A stretch of DNA of 64,000 nucleotides from CAYRHJ01 sp964424105 (GTDB lineage: Bacteria; Planctomycetota; Phycisphaerae; UBA1845): positions 1-64,000 of the forward strand of contig CAYRHJ010000014.1 in NCBI GenBank assembly GCA_964424105.1, read 5' to 3'. Positions 41,613 to 49,929 of the stretch are shown here, piece by piece. The translations under genes were made by a program, and so were the position numbers. Numbering within the stretch: the first letter of the stretch is position 1; each line of letters begins with the position of its first letter. The notes beneath the pieces were generated by a model. That model saw nothing but the letters and a program-made list of their open reading frames with translations, was not told where the DNA came from and searched no databases.

Positions 41613-44015
41613 GTGGCCTATACATTCAAACATGGTGATCGCCCGCTCGACGGCTACACGGTGCAACGGGGAATCGGCCGCGGCGGGTTTGGCGAAGTCT
41701 ACTACGCCATCAGTGACGGCGGGCGCGAGGTGGCGCTGAAGTATTTGCGTGACAACGCGGAGATCGAGCTTCGCGGCGTGACGCATTGCATGAATCTCAA
41801 AAGCCCGCACCTGGTCAGCATCTTCGACGTCAAGAAGAGCGACGATGGCGACTATTTCATCATCATGGAGCATGTTTCAGGTCCCTCGCTGGCCGAATTG
41901 CTCTCGGCGGAGTCGTCCGGGTTGGGAATGCAAAAGGCCGCGTTTTTCCTACGCGAGATCGGCAAGGGGCTGGCGTACCTGCACGATCAGGGCATCGTCC
42001 ATCGTGATCTGAAGCCCGCCAACATTTTCTATGAAGAAGGCCAAGTCAAGATCGGCGACTATGGCCTCAGCAAGTTCATATCCGTCTCGCGTCACAGCGC
42101 CCAAACGACGAGCGTGGGGACGGTTCACTACATGGCTCCGGAGGTGGGCAGCGGCAACTATCACCGGGGGATCGACCTGTACGCGCTCGGCGTGATTCTG
42201 TACGAGATGTTGCTCGGCAAGGTGCCCTTCGAAGGCGGCAGCATGGGCGAAATCCTGATGAAACATCTGACGGAGCAACCCGAGGTCACCGGTTTGCCCG
42301 AACCCTTCGGCAAAGTCATACGCAAGGCATTGGAGAAGGACCCCAAGAATCGCTATCAGTCGGTCAACGAAATGATCGATGACATGCTCGAAGTGGGTTC
42401 GGTCCGCGACAGCCTGGCCGGTTTCAACACCACGACGATTTCTTCGATGCCCCGTCGGGCCGCCCACGAGCCATTCGTCTCGCCCGTTCGTTCCCCGAAT
42501 CCTCCGCCACCACCGCCCTACGCTTATCCGTTCAACCCGGGTGTGCGCGGAGAAACGAGCGCCCTGCCGGACAAGGTGGTCAAGCGATTGCAAAACATCA
42601 GCCGCCGCGTCGAAACGAAATTGGACCGCCTCGCCGGAAAAAGAGGGCTGCGTCATCCTGGATCAGCCAATCATCCCGGCGCTTCCCCGGGAGACGTTCG
42701 CCCGAGCGTCGATGTGCGGCAAAAGAGCGGTTTCGGGAGAACGCTTAGTGCCGTGGTCTTGACACTCGCCGTCTCTGCCGCCTTGGGTTTGCTGATAGGC
42801 CTTCCACAAGATTCGCCGGAACACGGTTTCGGGACGGGGGCTATGATCGTCGCCATGACGTTGGGCTTGAGATTGTACCCCCGCACGGCGCGATGGATGG
42901 GACCTTCATCCGAACCGCTGTGGGTGCGGAAGTCCATCTTGATCGCCTGCTGCCTGCCGCTGATGGCCCCCGCGAGCGCATCTGTTTTCGCGCAACACGA
43001 AGCAGGAGGTTTTGCGTTGCTGCTGGGCATGTTGGTGATGATCCTGTTTACGGATTGGGATTCACGGCGCGAGTCCGGGGAACAGGGCGAGCTGTCGTTC
43101 TGGACCGCCCTGTGGTTGGCATTTTGGGGCGGAATGGTGACCGTGTTCTTCGCGGGCGTCCTGGACGTTCATGGCTTTGAAGAGCACTTCATGGCCATGG
43201 GCGCGGCGATCATCGGTGGTGTATCGCTGCTGACGCAGGCTTTGGCATGGATTCTGGGTGGCGGCGCCGTCGCTCTGTCTTCAGCCCCCGTGCCCGCGGA
43301 TGAGGCCAACAATGCGCCGGTTGAAGCGGATCGCGGACGGGGCGCGTTGGCTTCGCGTTTCAATCCGGGCGACTTCGACAAGAATTGGCCGGCCGGTGTG
43401 GCCATTCCCCACGCCCATCCCGTCGAGCCGGGCGTGCTTCCCAGTGCCATGGCGTCGTCTGCACCGTTACCCAAGGCACGCTCGATGTTCGAACGCGCCT
43501 TTTTCAGCATCGTGGCCTTCATCATGCTTTTTGGCGTGGTGATTAACGTCATTTTTCCGGTCGCGGTTTCCGAAATCAATCGCGACGAGGTGTTTGCCCA
43601 CGTCATTGCGGCTGTTGCTTGCCTGGCCCTGTTCCTGTTTAGTGCCCAGAAGCTCACCTTGCGGAAACGGCACGGTTTTTGGAATGAAACCTTTTGCCCG
43701 TTTCTGCTGGCGGTTTTCATGACGACCTTGGGAGCCTCCATCGCATCCATTGCCATCTTGAACGTCGGAAACGAAGAACTCGCAGTCGCCATTGTGGGAA
43801 TCATCTTTTCGGGTCTATTGCTCATGGTCCTGTTCATCGCCCGACTGTGGCCCTATTCCACGAAACTGGACAAGGACATCAACAGGATGGGTCAAAAGGC
43901 GGACCAGTGGTTCAAAGACGGCTTCGTGGCGAGCGGGGCCTTTGTCATCGGTGATGATGATCACGCGCGCGACGACGCTCCCAAACCCCCGCCGCAGCCG
44001 GACGGGGCACGTTGA
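41613..44015 (+). CDS. Membrane Ser/Thr protein kinase (Hanks type)
   Basis: 800 residues from a GTG with AAGGA upstream. Kinase domain about 14-280: Gly loop GRGGFGEV (22-29), catalytic Lys 43 ('REVALKYL'), HRDLKPAN (130-137), DYG (149-151, replacing DFG) and 'MAPEVGSGNYHRGIDLYALG'. A Pro-rich linker follows (about 290-320), then a short basic coiled segment and two blocks of membrane helices (about 370-560 and 625-770), perhaps eight to ten in total. The large membrane half suggests an envelope sensor. It forms an operon with the FHA protein. The substrate is unknown; the FHA protein is the obvious candidate. Confidence 0.92.
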   Translation: MAYTFKHGDRPLDGYTVQRGIGRGGFGEVYYAISDGGREVALKYLRDNAEIELRGVTHCMNLKSPHLVSIFDVKKSDDGDYFIIMEHVSGPSLAELLSAESSGLGMQKAAFFLREIGKGLAYLHDQGIVHRDLKPANIFYEEGQVKIGDYGLSKFISVSRHSAQTTSVGTVHYMAPEVGSGNYHRGIDLYALGVILYEMLLGKVPFEGGSMGEILMKHLTEQPEVTGLPEPFGKVIRKALEKDPKNRYQSVNEMIDDMLEVGSVRDSLAGFNTTTISSMPRRAAHEPFVSPVRSPNPPPPPPYAYPFNPGVRGETSALPDKVVKRLQNISRRVETKLDRLAGKRGLRHPGSANHPGASPGDVRPSVDVRQKSGFGRTLSAVVLTLAVSAALGLLIGLPQDSPEHGFGTGAMIVAMTLGLRLYPRTARWMGPSSEPLWVRKSILIACCLPLMAPASASVFAQHEAGGFALLLGMLVMILFTDWDSRRESGEQGELSFWTALWLAFWGGMVTVFFAGVLDVHGFEEHFMAMGAAIIGGVSLLTQALAWILGGGAVALSSAPVPADEANNAPVEADRGRGALASRFNPGDFDKNWPAGVAIPHAHPVEPGVLPSAMASSAPLPKARSMFERAFFSIVAFIMLFGVVINVIFPVAVSEINRDEVFAHVIAAVACLALFLFSAQKLTLRKRHGFWNETFCPFLLAVFMTTLGASIASIAILNVGNEELAVAIVGIIFSGLLLMVLFIARLWPYSTKLDKDINRMGQKADQWFKDGFVASGAFVIGDDDHARDDAPKPPPQPDGAR

Positions 44016-44242
44016 CTTCGCAGGTCAATCCGGGCGACGAATGATCTTTCGCGACATTCACCGGCGTTCCTTCCCGCGACCGCGAGGCGATCGCCGGTTT
44101 GAAATCCAGCGTCATGACGACGAGGCGGCGTCTAGAACGAAGGCGCGGTTGCGAGCGCCGGCACGGTGACGCAAAACGGACCGGATCATCAACAGATTGG
44201 CGCTCGCAAGCAAATGAAGTTGGCGGTGGTGGTGGGCTGGGA

Positions 44243-44718
44243 GTGCATGACAGTTTAGGTGGGTCGGTTTTCGCCCCGCAAGGGGCGACGGAAGGTAGCC
44301 ACGGTTGGAGCCGCCGCAGGCGGCGAAACCCGTGGAAACCTGACCCGATGAACCCGTCTCGCCCCGGCAGGGGCGCGGGAGTGTAGCCACGGTTGGAGCC
44401 GCCGCAGGCGGCGAAACCCGTGGGATGGAGACTGCGAAAATGGATCAAGCCCCGGCAGGGGCGCGGGAGTGTAGCCACGGGTGGAGCCGCCGTAGGCGGC
44501 GAAACCCGTGGAAACCTGACCCGATGAACCCGTCTCGCCCCGGCAGGGGCGGAGGAAGCCGACGCAACATCCTCCGCCCGTTGCGGGGCGGGGCCGGTCC
44601 CAAGAACTCGCACCACGGGTTTCGCCACGTCCGCCTAACGGCGGACTCGCTTCACCCGTGGCTACAGTCCTGCGCCCCGGCAGGGGCGGAGGAATGCCTC
44701 GCCTAAAGTGTCATGCAC
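44243..44718. mobile_element. 476-bp palindrome-array element with 17-bp TIRs
   Basis: Left end GTGCATGACAGTTTAGG (44243-44259) and right end CCTAAAGTGTCATGCAC (44702-44718) are inverted repeats with one mismatch. The interior is roughly three degenerate ~105-bp modules of GC palindromes (GCCCCGCAAGGGGC, CGCCGCAGGCGGCG, ACCCGTGG). No reading frame is credible. A degraded relative is at 16421-16699. It lies in the gene-free gap 44016-45118. Confidence 0.7.
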
Positions 44719-44729
44719 CCACAAGCAAC

Positions 44730-45010
44730 GGGTGCGTGACACAATCGGCGACCGGGTCGTCCCGTAGGGACGGGTTGAAAATAGCCCGGCGATTCATCGC
44801 CGGGAACCTCATCGATCCGCCGACGAGAAGTCCCGTAGGGACGGCTGAAACTCAAGCCGTGGGTCAGTCGTCCCTACGGGACTCGTTCACCTCGCCGGAC
44901 GAACACCCGGCGATAAATCGCCGGGCTATTGTCGATGGCCCCTCCGGGGCCTGCAACGTCTCGACGACGGCGTACGCCCGTTGTGGTGCCGCCGATTTCG
45001 TCACGCACCC
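44730..45010. mobile_element. 281-bp palindrome element with 21-bp TIRs
   Basis: The ends begin with GGGTGCGTGAC (44730-44750 and, inverted, 44990-45010) and agree at 19 of 21 positions. Inside are palindromes TCCCGTAGGGACG and CCCGGCGAT / ATCGCCGGG in both orientations. A truncated relative with the same left end lies at 62982-63075. The TIR shares GTGCRTGACA with the element immediately to the left, so both may use the same transposition machinery. Confidence 0.7.
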
Positions 45011-45118
45011 CTCGGAACAGTCGAGCGGGTCGTGATCATGGCCGCAGATGCTCGAACCAGTTATCATGCAGCGACGTGCATTGAATCGGCTTGTCAACCT
45101 GCATGATGGAACAAGGGC

Positions 45119-46027
45119 ATGGACCCCGAAAATGCGGATCAATTCCTGGTTGATCAGATTCGGCAACGCGATCAAGCGGCCTGGCGCCAGTTGATCGAGC
45201 GCTACGAGGGCCGACTGACCGCCTACGCGCGAATGCGAACGGCCAGCCTCGCCGATGCCGAAGACCTCGTACAGGAAACCTTCATCGGGTTCATTCAATC
45301 GCTTACCTATTATGATGCCAAACGCCCGCTCGAAACGTATCTGTTCACCATCCTGCGCTACAAGCTTTGTGATCAGTTGAGGCAGCGAAAGATCGTGCCG
45401 CTCAACCCGCCCGCAGACGCCAACGACTGGTGGGACCAGATCATCCCTGAACGATCCGATACCCCCAGCGGACACGCCGTCCACGCCGAACAGCGACGCG
45501 TTTTTGAATCCCTCTTGGCGGACCTGCTGCGGAACCTGATTCACGACTTGCGCGACCGCGACGCATTGGACGATCTACAGGTCATCGAACTCATCTTCTA
45601 CAAGGGGATGCGAAATCTAGACGTCGGCGCCCTGCTCGACATGGACCAGAAGGCCGTGGCTGGAATCAAGTTTCGGGCCGTTCAAAAACTCCACAAGTTC
45701 ATCGACGAGCGCGACCAGCCCATGCCCATGGAGCTTTCGGAGGCGGAGGCTGAAGTCACGGTGGCCCGTGTCTGGCGAGAGCATCGCCTGACCTGCCTGA
45801 AACGGAGCACGCTGGGTTCACACCTGCTAGGCCTGCTCGAAGACCCCTGGTTGAGTTACACACAGTTTCATCTTGACGTGGTCGGTTGCCCCATGTGCCT
45901 GGCCAACCTGTCCGACCTGGAAATAGATGAACCCGCTGAAGGCCCGCGACCCAGCGATCAGATCTTTCAATCCAGCATCGGGTTCCTTTCCCGCGTCTCC
46001 GGCAGTGGTGATGAAAGCCAAGCCTGA
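45119..46027 (+). CDS. ECF-type RNA polymerase sigma factor with C-terminal extension
   Basis: 302 residues. Region 2 is at about 20-95 ('YEGRLTAYARMRTASLADAE', 'DLVQETFIGFIQSLTYYDAK', 'TYLFTILRYKLCDQLRQRK'). Region 4 is at about 140-195 ('QVIELIFYKGMRNLDVGALL', 'AGIKFRAVQKLHKFID'). About 100 residues follow region 4, with 'HLDVVGCPMCLANLSDLE', a CxxC that may bind zinc; such tails occur in planctomycetal sigma factors without a cognate anti-sigma gene. AAGGGC precedes the ATG. No anti-sigma gene is adjacent. Confidence 0.88.
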   Translation: MDPENADQFLVDQIRQRDQAAWRQLIERYEGRLTAYARMRTASLADAEDLVQETFIGFIQSLTYYDAKRPLETYLFTILRYKLCDQLRQRKIVPLNPPADANDWWDQIIPERSDTPSGHAVHAEQRRVFESLLADLLRNLIHDLRDRDALDDLQVIELIFYKGMRNLDVGALLDMDQKAVAGIKFRAVQKLHKFIDERDQPMPMELSEAEAEVTVARVWREHRLTCLKRSTLGSHLLGLLEDPWLSYTQFHLDVVGCPMCLANLSDLEIDEPAEGPRPSDQIFQSSIGFLSRVSGSGDESQA

Positions 46028-46046
46028 AAGTCGTCGAACCGACTTT
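46027..46046. terminator. Candidate bidirectional terminator
   Basis: AAAGTCG, a 6-nt loop and CGACTTT form a perfect 7-bp stem in the 27-bp space between convergent genes. There is no long U tract, so this is tentative. Confidence 0.35.
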
Positions 46047-46054
46047 GCGAGGGT

Positions 46055-46945
46055 TCAATCGAACATTCCGGCCCGGTCGGAAGGCGATACGAAGGCCGCG
46101 TGATCCGCGGTCAGCTTGGGGTCGGCCGACCAACGGCGAATCCGCAGCTTCATTTCCGCACCCTGATCAGGCCACTGGATATGCACGTCGCGGGGCAACA
46201 TACCCTTTCCGTCTTGAACCGGCCCATACCTATCCAAGAATGATTCGAACGTGACGCGACCCTCGTCATCGCAAAACACAACTTTGCGGATCAAGCGGGG
46301 TTCGTAACGATCGAGCCAGTATTCCTTCACAATGGCCGGCGTTGGCGTCGCCGGATCGCGGGCCACGAAGATCAACTGCTGGACGTCCGCCGTCACCCGT
46401 TGGACGGCGTCGGACGAATGAATCGCCTCCAAGCCCAGCGCCTGCATCAACTGCTCCGCACGGACCGGAATATTCCCCGCCACGATCAAGCCGCCATCCG
46501 CACGATCCCCCTCCAACTGCTGCTCTTTCGGACGCCGAGACCAAATCCACCATTTGCGTTCATTGAGGCCCAGTCGGAGTTCGTCACCAGCCAAGGGATG
46601 CGCCAACACCACGCGCATGGCCTCGCCGGGGCGAACCTGCATTTTGAAGTCCAGATCGAAATGGCGCTTGACTCCGTCGCCATCGAGAAAGTGCCCGCCG
46701 GCTGACCCGATCGCACGCAATCCCGAGGGAAGCGAAGCCTGATTGTCGTCAACAATTCGCACCGCCTCGGCCATCGGAGTGAATAGCGGTTTCCGCTCAA
46801 CCGCAGGCGCACAACCGATCAGCACCAGACATGGAAGGGTGATCGCCATATGGAACCACGCCAGCCGGGCAAGGAGGTCGCCCCGTTGGCGCGATCGAAC
46901 AAACGAAAAACCCACGACCGACCCGCTGCAATTCTTGCACACCAT
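46055..46945 (-). CDS. Outer-membrane-type lipoprotein, LolA/LolB-like
   Basis: 296 residues from the ATG at 46945, with AAGG 7 bases upstream. 'MAITLPCLVLIGC' at about 33-45 is a lipoprotein signal and lipobox; a later start at 46849 would put it at the very N-terminus. The mature part is a beta-rich half-barrel ('HFDLDFKMQVRPGEAMRVVL', 'RLGLNERKWWIWSR', 'VTADVQQLIFVARD', 'YEPRLIRKVVFCDDEGRV') reminiscent of LolA/LolB/DUF4292 folds that handle lipoproteins or lipids. The upstream gene is on the same strand, 97 bases away. Confidence 0.65.
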   Translation of the reverse strand: MVCKNCSGSVVGFSFVRSRQRGDLLARLAWFHMAITLPCLVLIGCAPAVERKPLFTPMAEAVRIVDDNQASLPSGLRAIGSAGGHFLDGDGVKRHFDLDFKMQVRPGEAMRVVLAHPLAGDELRLGLNERKWWIWSRRPKEQQLEGDRADGGLIVAGNIPVRAEQLMQALGLEAIHSSDAVQRVTADVQQLIFVARDPATPTPAIVKEYWLDRYEPRLIRKVVFCDDEGRVTFESFLDRYGPVQDGKGMLPRDVHIQWPDQGAEMKLRIRRWSADPKLTADHAAFVSPSDRAGMFD

Positions 46946-47042
46946 GGTTTTGCCTTGATGAAACCCCATCACAATTCCGGGCCGCGCACGAGACGTGTTT
47001 GCGGCGACGACTTGAATCCGGCTGAAGCGCTGGGCGGCAGTA

Positions 47043-47606
47043 TCACGTAGCACCCGCCGAAGCTGCGTTATCGTCATTGTTCTTGTCATCATACTCGTCA
47101 TCGATGAAAGGTCCCTGATCAGCGTGCAGGATTTCGCCGAGCTGCCGGCTGACCGATTGAATCTCGTCGTCGTTCAATCGCGGGTTCACGACGTCATGCA
47201 GCTTCTTATCACGGATCAATCGGACCTGCCAGACTTCCTGTTGGCCGTCGTGGCGAGATTCTTCATACTTCAACAGCCGTTTACGCATCAGAATCAGCGC
47301 CAGCACGAATCGGAACTGCAAACGGAGCAATTCCTTTTCCTTTTCCAGCCGAATGAAGAAATCGATCAAGGCTTCATCATCGACGAACAGGCGTTTCTTC
47401 CTGTCCGGTTCCGTGTCCGGCATGCGAGATTTGAAAAAACAAAACGCGTCTTCCGGCTGGCCGGTCCATGCTGCTTCGCTGTATTCCCCGCGCCGAAACC
47501 CGTCGCCCTCTGCGTACAATACGACGTAAAAGCTCTCGCCCAGCTCAAACGCCCGCCCCGTCTTGACGCACTGCCCCGCGGATTTCTCCAGCCGCCAATC
47601 ATCCAT
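47043..47606 (-). CDS. Conserved hypothetical protein
   Basis: 187 residues. It begins with a compact N-terminal domain containing 'CVKTGRAFELGESFYVVLY' and 'RRGEYSEAAW' followed by 'DAFCFFKSRMP', and has a central helix 'FRFVLALILMRKRLLKYEES'. The last 25 residues are Asp/Asn-rich. The 'C..tGr.f..GE.yv..Ly' and 'LALiLMRKRlLK' phrases look like a conserved PVC-group family that I recognise only as uncharacterised. The ATG at 47606 is preferred; one at 47639 is possible. It lies upstream of the LolA-like gene, same strand. Confidence 0.65.
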   Translation of the reverse strand: MDDWRLEKSAGQCVKTGRAFELGESFYVVLYAEGDGFRRGEYSEAAWTGQPEDAFCFFKSRMPDTEPDRKKRLFVDDEALIDFFIRLEKEKELLRLQFRFVLALILMRKRLLKYEESRHDGQQEVWQVRLIRDKKLHDVVNPRLNDDEIQSVSRQLGEILHADQGPFIDDEYDDKNNDDNAASAGAT

Positions 47607-47834
47607 AACAGATCTCAAACACGACGATTCAGTTCGCATCGATTCGCCCGCCGCGCGGGACCGTCACGCTTGCAACCCATCGATGCGCCGGCTCAACAAG
47701 CCGAAAACCCCTGACCATTTCAATGCCGCGACCGCCTGCGCTTTACGTCGCGCAGCGATGTCAAGGGTGACGGAGCGGTCGCCCCAGACGCCCACCTGCC
47801 CATGGGCGCTAGTCTAGTCTTTCACGCTGTCCGC

Positions 47835-48012
47835 ATCTTATCAGAGCCGCGACCGTGAGAGCCTGAGAAAAAATCGATTTTCGATGGCAGCGACCCGCAT
47901 TCTTGATAGCGCCACGCGGGTTGCCCGAACGATTCTTTTGATTTTTTCCCAGGCTCGTGAGGGAGCGGTCTTCGTTTCTATTCGAATGGCGGGTCGGCCA
48001 TTCTGTTAGGCG
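47835..48012. repeat. SDR hosting the second 98-bp element, plus flanking modules
   Basis: The SDR left half is at 47843-47858 and its right half at 47957-47970, split by the element below. The module TTCTATTCGAATGGC and GGTCGGCCATT (47976-48012) follows. Another REP-like pair (CCGGCGAAAGCCGG) is at about 48076. No gene is seen between 47607 and 48290. Confidence 0.75.
47859..47956. mobile_element. 98-bp MITE-like element, copy 2 (TSD GTGA)
   Basis: Identical in all 98 positions to 4816-4913, with the same 17-bp inverted ends. Flanking direct repeats are GTGA (47855-47858 and 47957-47960), that is, the centre of a GTGA-type SDR. Since the two copies have different flanks that each match their own target, they arose by separate insertions. 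Confidence 0.75.
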
Positions 48013-48290
48013 ATCTATTGACGTTTGAATGGTGTAATGAAGTCGATCCGTCACACCCACAGAACCGTCAGCCCGGCGAAAGCCGGGGTCCAGGAAATCT
48101 TCTTGCAGTTCCACGCTTTCGCGGAGAAACAACCACCATCGTTCAATTGACCATTCAAAGTTCAATAAGATGAAAGTTTCTTTCGTCAGAGCCGCCGACC
48201 CGACCGGTATCATCAGGCAATCTCTTATATCTTGTCTATTCTTGCCGGGAATCCACGGTTTAGTGAACCCGGGGGGGCGCGGACAGGTGA

Positions 48291-48641
48291 TCATTTCACG
48301 TTCAGTGCCGCCTCGGACGTCTTGAAAACCGGAAGGAGCGTGCCCAGCCGCGTGACGTTCAAGACTTCCAAAACGGCTTCGTTCGGCGCCGCGACCGCCA
48401 GTCGTCCACCATGTTTTTGCAGTCGCAGATAGGCCGCCACCAGTCCCCCCAAACCCAACGAGCAGATGAAATCCAGTCGCGAAAGATCCACGACCAACGT
48501 TTCAGGCTTCTTACCGCAGGCTTCAAACAGCGCCGCGTTCAGTTGATCACATAGTTCCATGGACGCGCTGCCCGTCAACGAAACAATCACACCCCCGCGA
48601 AACTGTTTGGTGTCAATCTTCAGTTCATCCGTTGTCGGCAT
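48291..48641 (-). CDS. STAS-domain anti-sigma factor antagonist
   Basis: 116 residues. SpoIIAA/RsbV-like fold: 'GGVIVSLTGSASMELCDQLN', then 'VVDLSRLDFICSLGLGGLVA', where Ser61 occupies the position phosphorylated by the partner kinase. It ends 'VLEVLNVTRLGTLLPVFKT'. The gene starts 9 bases after the stop of an RsbW-like kinase, in the standard order of partner-switching modules; it would bind the kinase when unphosphorylated. Confidence 0.9.
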   Translation of the reverse strand: MPTTDELKIDTKQFRGGVIVSLTGSASMELCDQLNAALFEACGKKPETLVVDLSRLDFICSLGLGGLVAAYLRLQKHGGRLAVAAPNEAVLEVLNVTRLGTLLPVFKTSEAALNVK

Positions 48642-48650
48642 GGAACACCT

Positions 48651-49085
48651 TCACTTCTTGATTTTGACCAATCGAACCTCCCGGCCATCCGCTTGGTAGC
48701 AGACCTCGTCCATGTACGCACGCATCAGCATGATGCCCCGCCCCGTCGGCAACATCAGCCGATCGTTCTGCGTCGGGTCGGGTACGTCTTCAGGAACGAA
48801 TCCCGGGCCTTCATCGCGAACAATGATCACCACTTGCGACACACTCACGCTGTATCGTACGGTGATGGACTTGCTTTCGTCATTGCCGTTGCCGTGTTTG
48901 ACCGCATTGGTCATCGCCTCCTCGAGCGCCAGTTTGATGGCGAACGTCGCGTCGTCGTCGTAGCCGCACTGTTCCGTCGCCTGCAAAATCTCGCGCTCGG
49001 GTTCCTTGGCCGCCTGCAACGTGCTGGGGATCCGAATCTCCCGAATGGTGTTGTCCTTGTTTGGTTCAGCGTGGGTCATGGGCAT
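48651..49085 (-). CDS. RsbW-like anti-sigma/serine kinase (HATPase)
   Basis: 144 residues from the ATG at 49085; an ATG at 49079 is equally possible. GHKL motifs: N box 'LALEEAMTNAVKHGNGND', G1 'VIIVRDEGPGFVPED' and G2 'LPTGRGIMLMRAYMDEV'. Such proteins phosphorylate STAS antagonists and sequester sigma factors or other effectors. It sits between two STAS genes, so it may choose between two antagonists. No sigma-B-type sigma gene is adjacent, and an unlinked target is likely. Confidence 0.9.
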   Translation of the reverse strand: MPMTHAEPNKDNTIREIRIPSTLQAAKEPEREILQATEQCGYDDDATFAIKLALEEAMTNAVKHGNGNDESKSITVRYSVSVSQVVIIVRDEGPGFVPEDVPDPTQNDRLMLPTGRGIMLMRAYMDEVCYQADGREVRLVKIKK

Positions 49086-49151
49086 GCAGCAGCCGGAACG
49101 ATCCCCATGCAGGTCGATCTTGAAACCGGCCAATCGGATCGCCGGCCCGTG

Positions 49152-49502
49152 CTAAAAGCTCGCGATCGCCTCCTGCAACGTTCCGTGAATCGAAAACAAT
49201 TTGTTCAATCGTGTGATCTTGAAAACCTCAAAAATCTGTGGATGAATATGACACAGCCTCAACTCACCCTCGTTTTCCTTGACCAGCTTGTCCAGCGTGA
49301 TCAACATCCCCAACGCTGCCGAGGACAAGTGCTCCACGTTCTGGAAATCCAACAGCAACTTGGCGCGGGGGGTGGCCACCGCCTTCAACTGGTCCCCGAT
49401 CTCGCTGATGGACAGCTCGTCGAGGATTTTTCGGTCGGAAAACTCGACGACGTTCACGCCGTCCGACTCAATGACTGTAAAATGGGGCTCGGTTGCCGCC
49501 AT
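49152..49502 (-). CDS. STAS-domain anti-sigma factor antagonist, second copy
   Basis: 116 residues with a strong AAGGAG 7 bases before ATG. 'VNVVEFSDRKILDELSISEI' and 'LLLDFQNVEHLSSAALGMLI' show the STAS core, with Ser60/Ser61 at the phospho-acceptor site, and 'FEVFKITRLNKLFSI' at the end. Sequence identity to the STAS protein two genes downstream is low, so they are not recent duplicates and may respond to different phosphatases. Confidence 0.9.
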   Translation of the reverse strand: MAATEPHFTVIESDGVNVVEFSDRKILDELSISEIGDQLKAVATPRAKLLLDFQNVEHLSSAALGMLITLDKLVKENEGELRLCHIHPQIFEVFKITRLNKLFSIHGTLQEAIASF

Positions 49503-49819
49503 CCATCATCTCCTTGCCGAGAAACGGCTCTCGTCGCGACCTCGGCACGTCCCAAGGCACGTCGAACCCAGCTCCGTTTAATCACGCTCCGCCACTGTCC
49601 GCATAGGCTGGACGATCTCTATTGTACGAATCCCGCCCGACAACGTTCCACCAGTCATCATCTTAGGCTATCCCATCAACCGTGCCAAGCCACGATTCCA
49701 GATGGTTTCCCGACGCCCTTTCCGCGACGCGATCGCCAGCCCGTACCTGTCATGACGCCTTGCAACCGGCTTTTTCCGAACCGCGATCGCGCCTTATCCG
49801 ACCCACGACCGCGTCTTTA

Positions 49820-49924
49820 CGAGCCGCGAGCGACCCCTTACGAGCCGCGAGCGCAAAGCGAGCGGAAGCACACCCAATCCCTTTCAACCGCATGATCGCC
49901 GTTTCAAAATTCACGACAATTCAG
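49820..49924. repeat. Sister-form SDR pair with TTTCAACCG module
   Basis: Two CGAGCCGCGAGCG starts (49820-49834 and 49840-49867, the second complete to AAAGCGAGCGGA) are followed by CCTTTCAACCGCATGATCGC and GACAATTCAGA (49880-49924). The cluster ends just short of the PIG-L gene's stop codon at 49930. The rest of 49503-49819 shows no gene. Confidence 0.7.
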
Positions 49925-49929
49925 ACCAT

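Noticed and set aside
47809..48294. Minus-strand frame across the second 98-bp element
   Set aside because: Largely translated repeat sequence (SDR and the 98-bp element); no motif.
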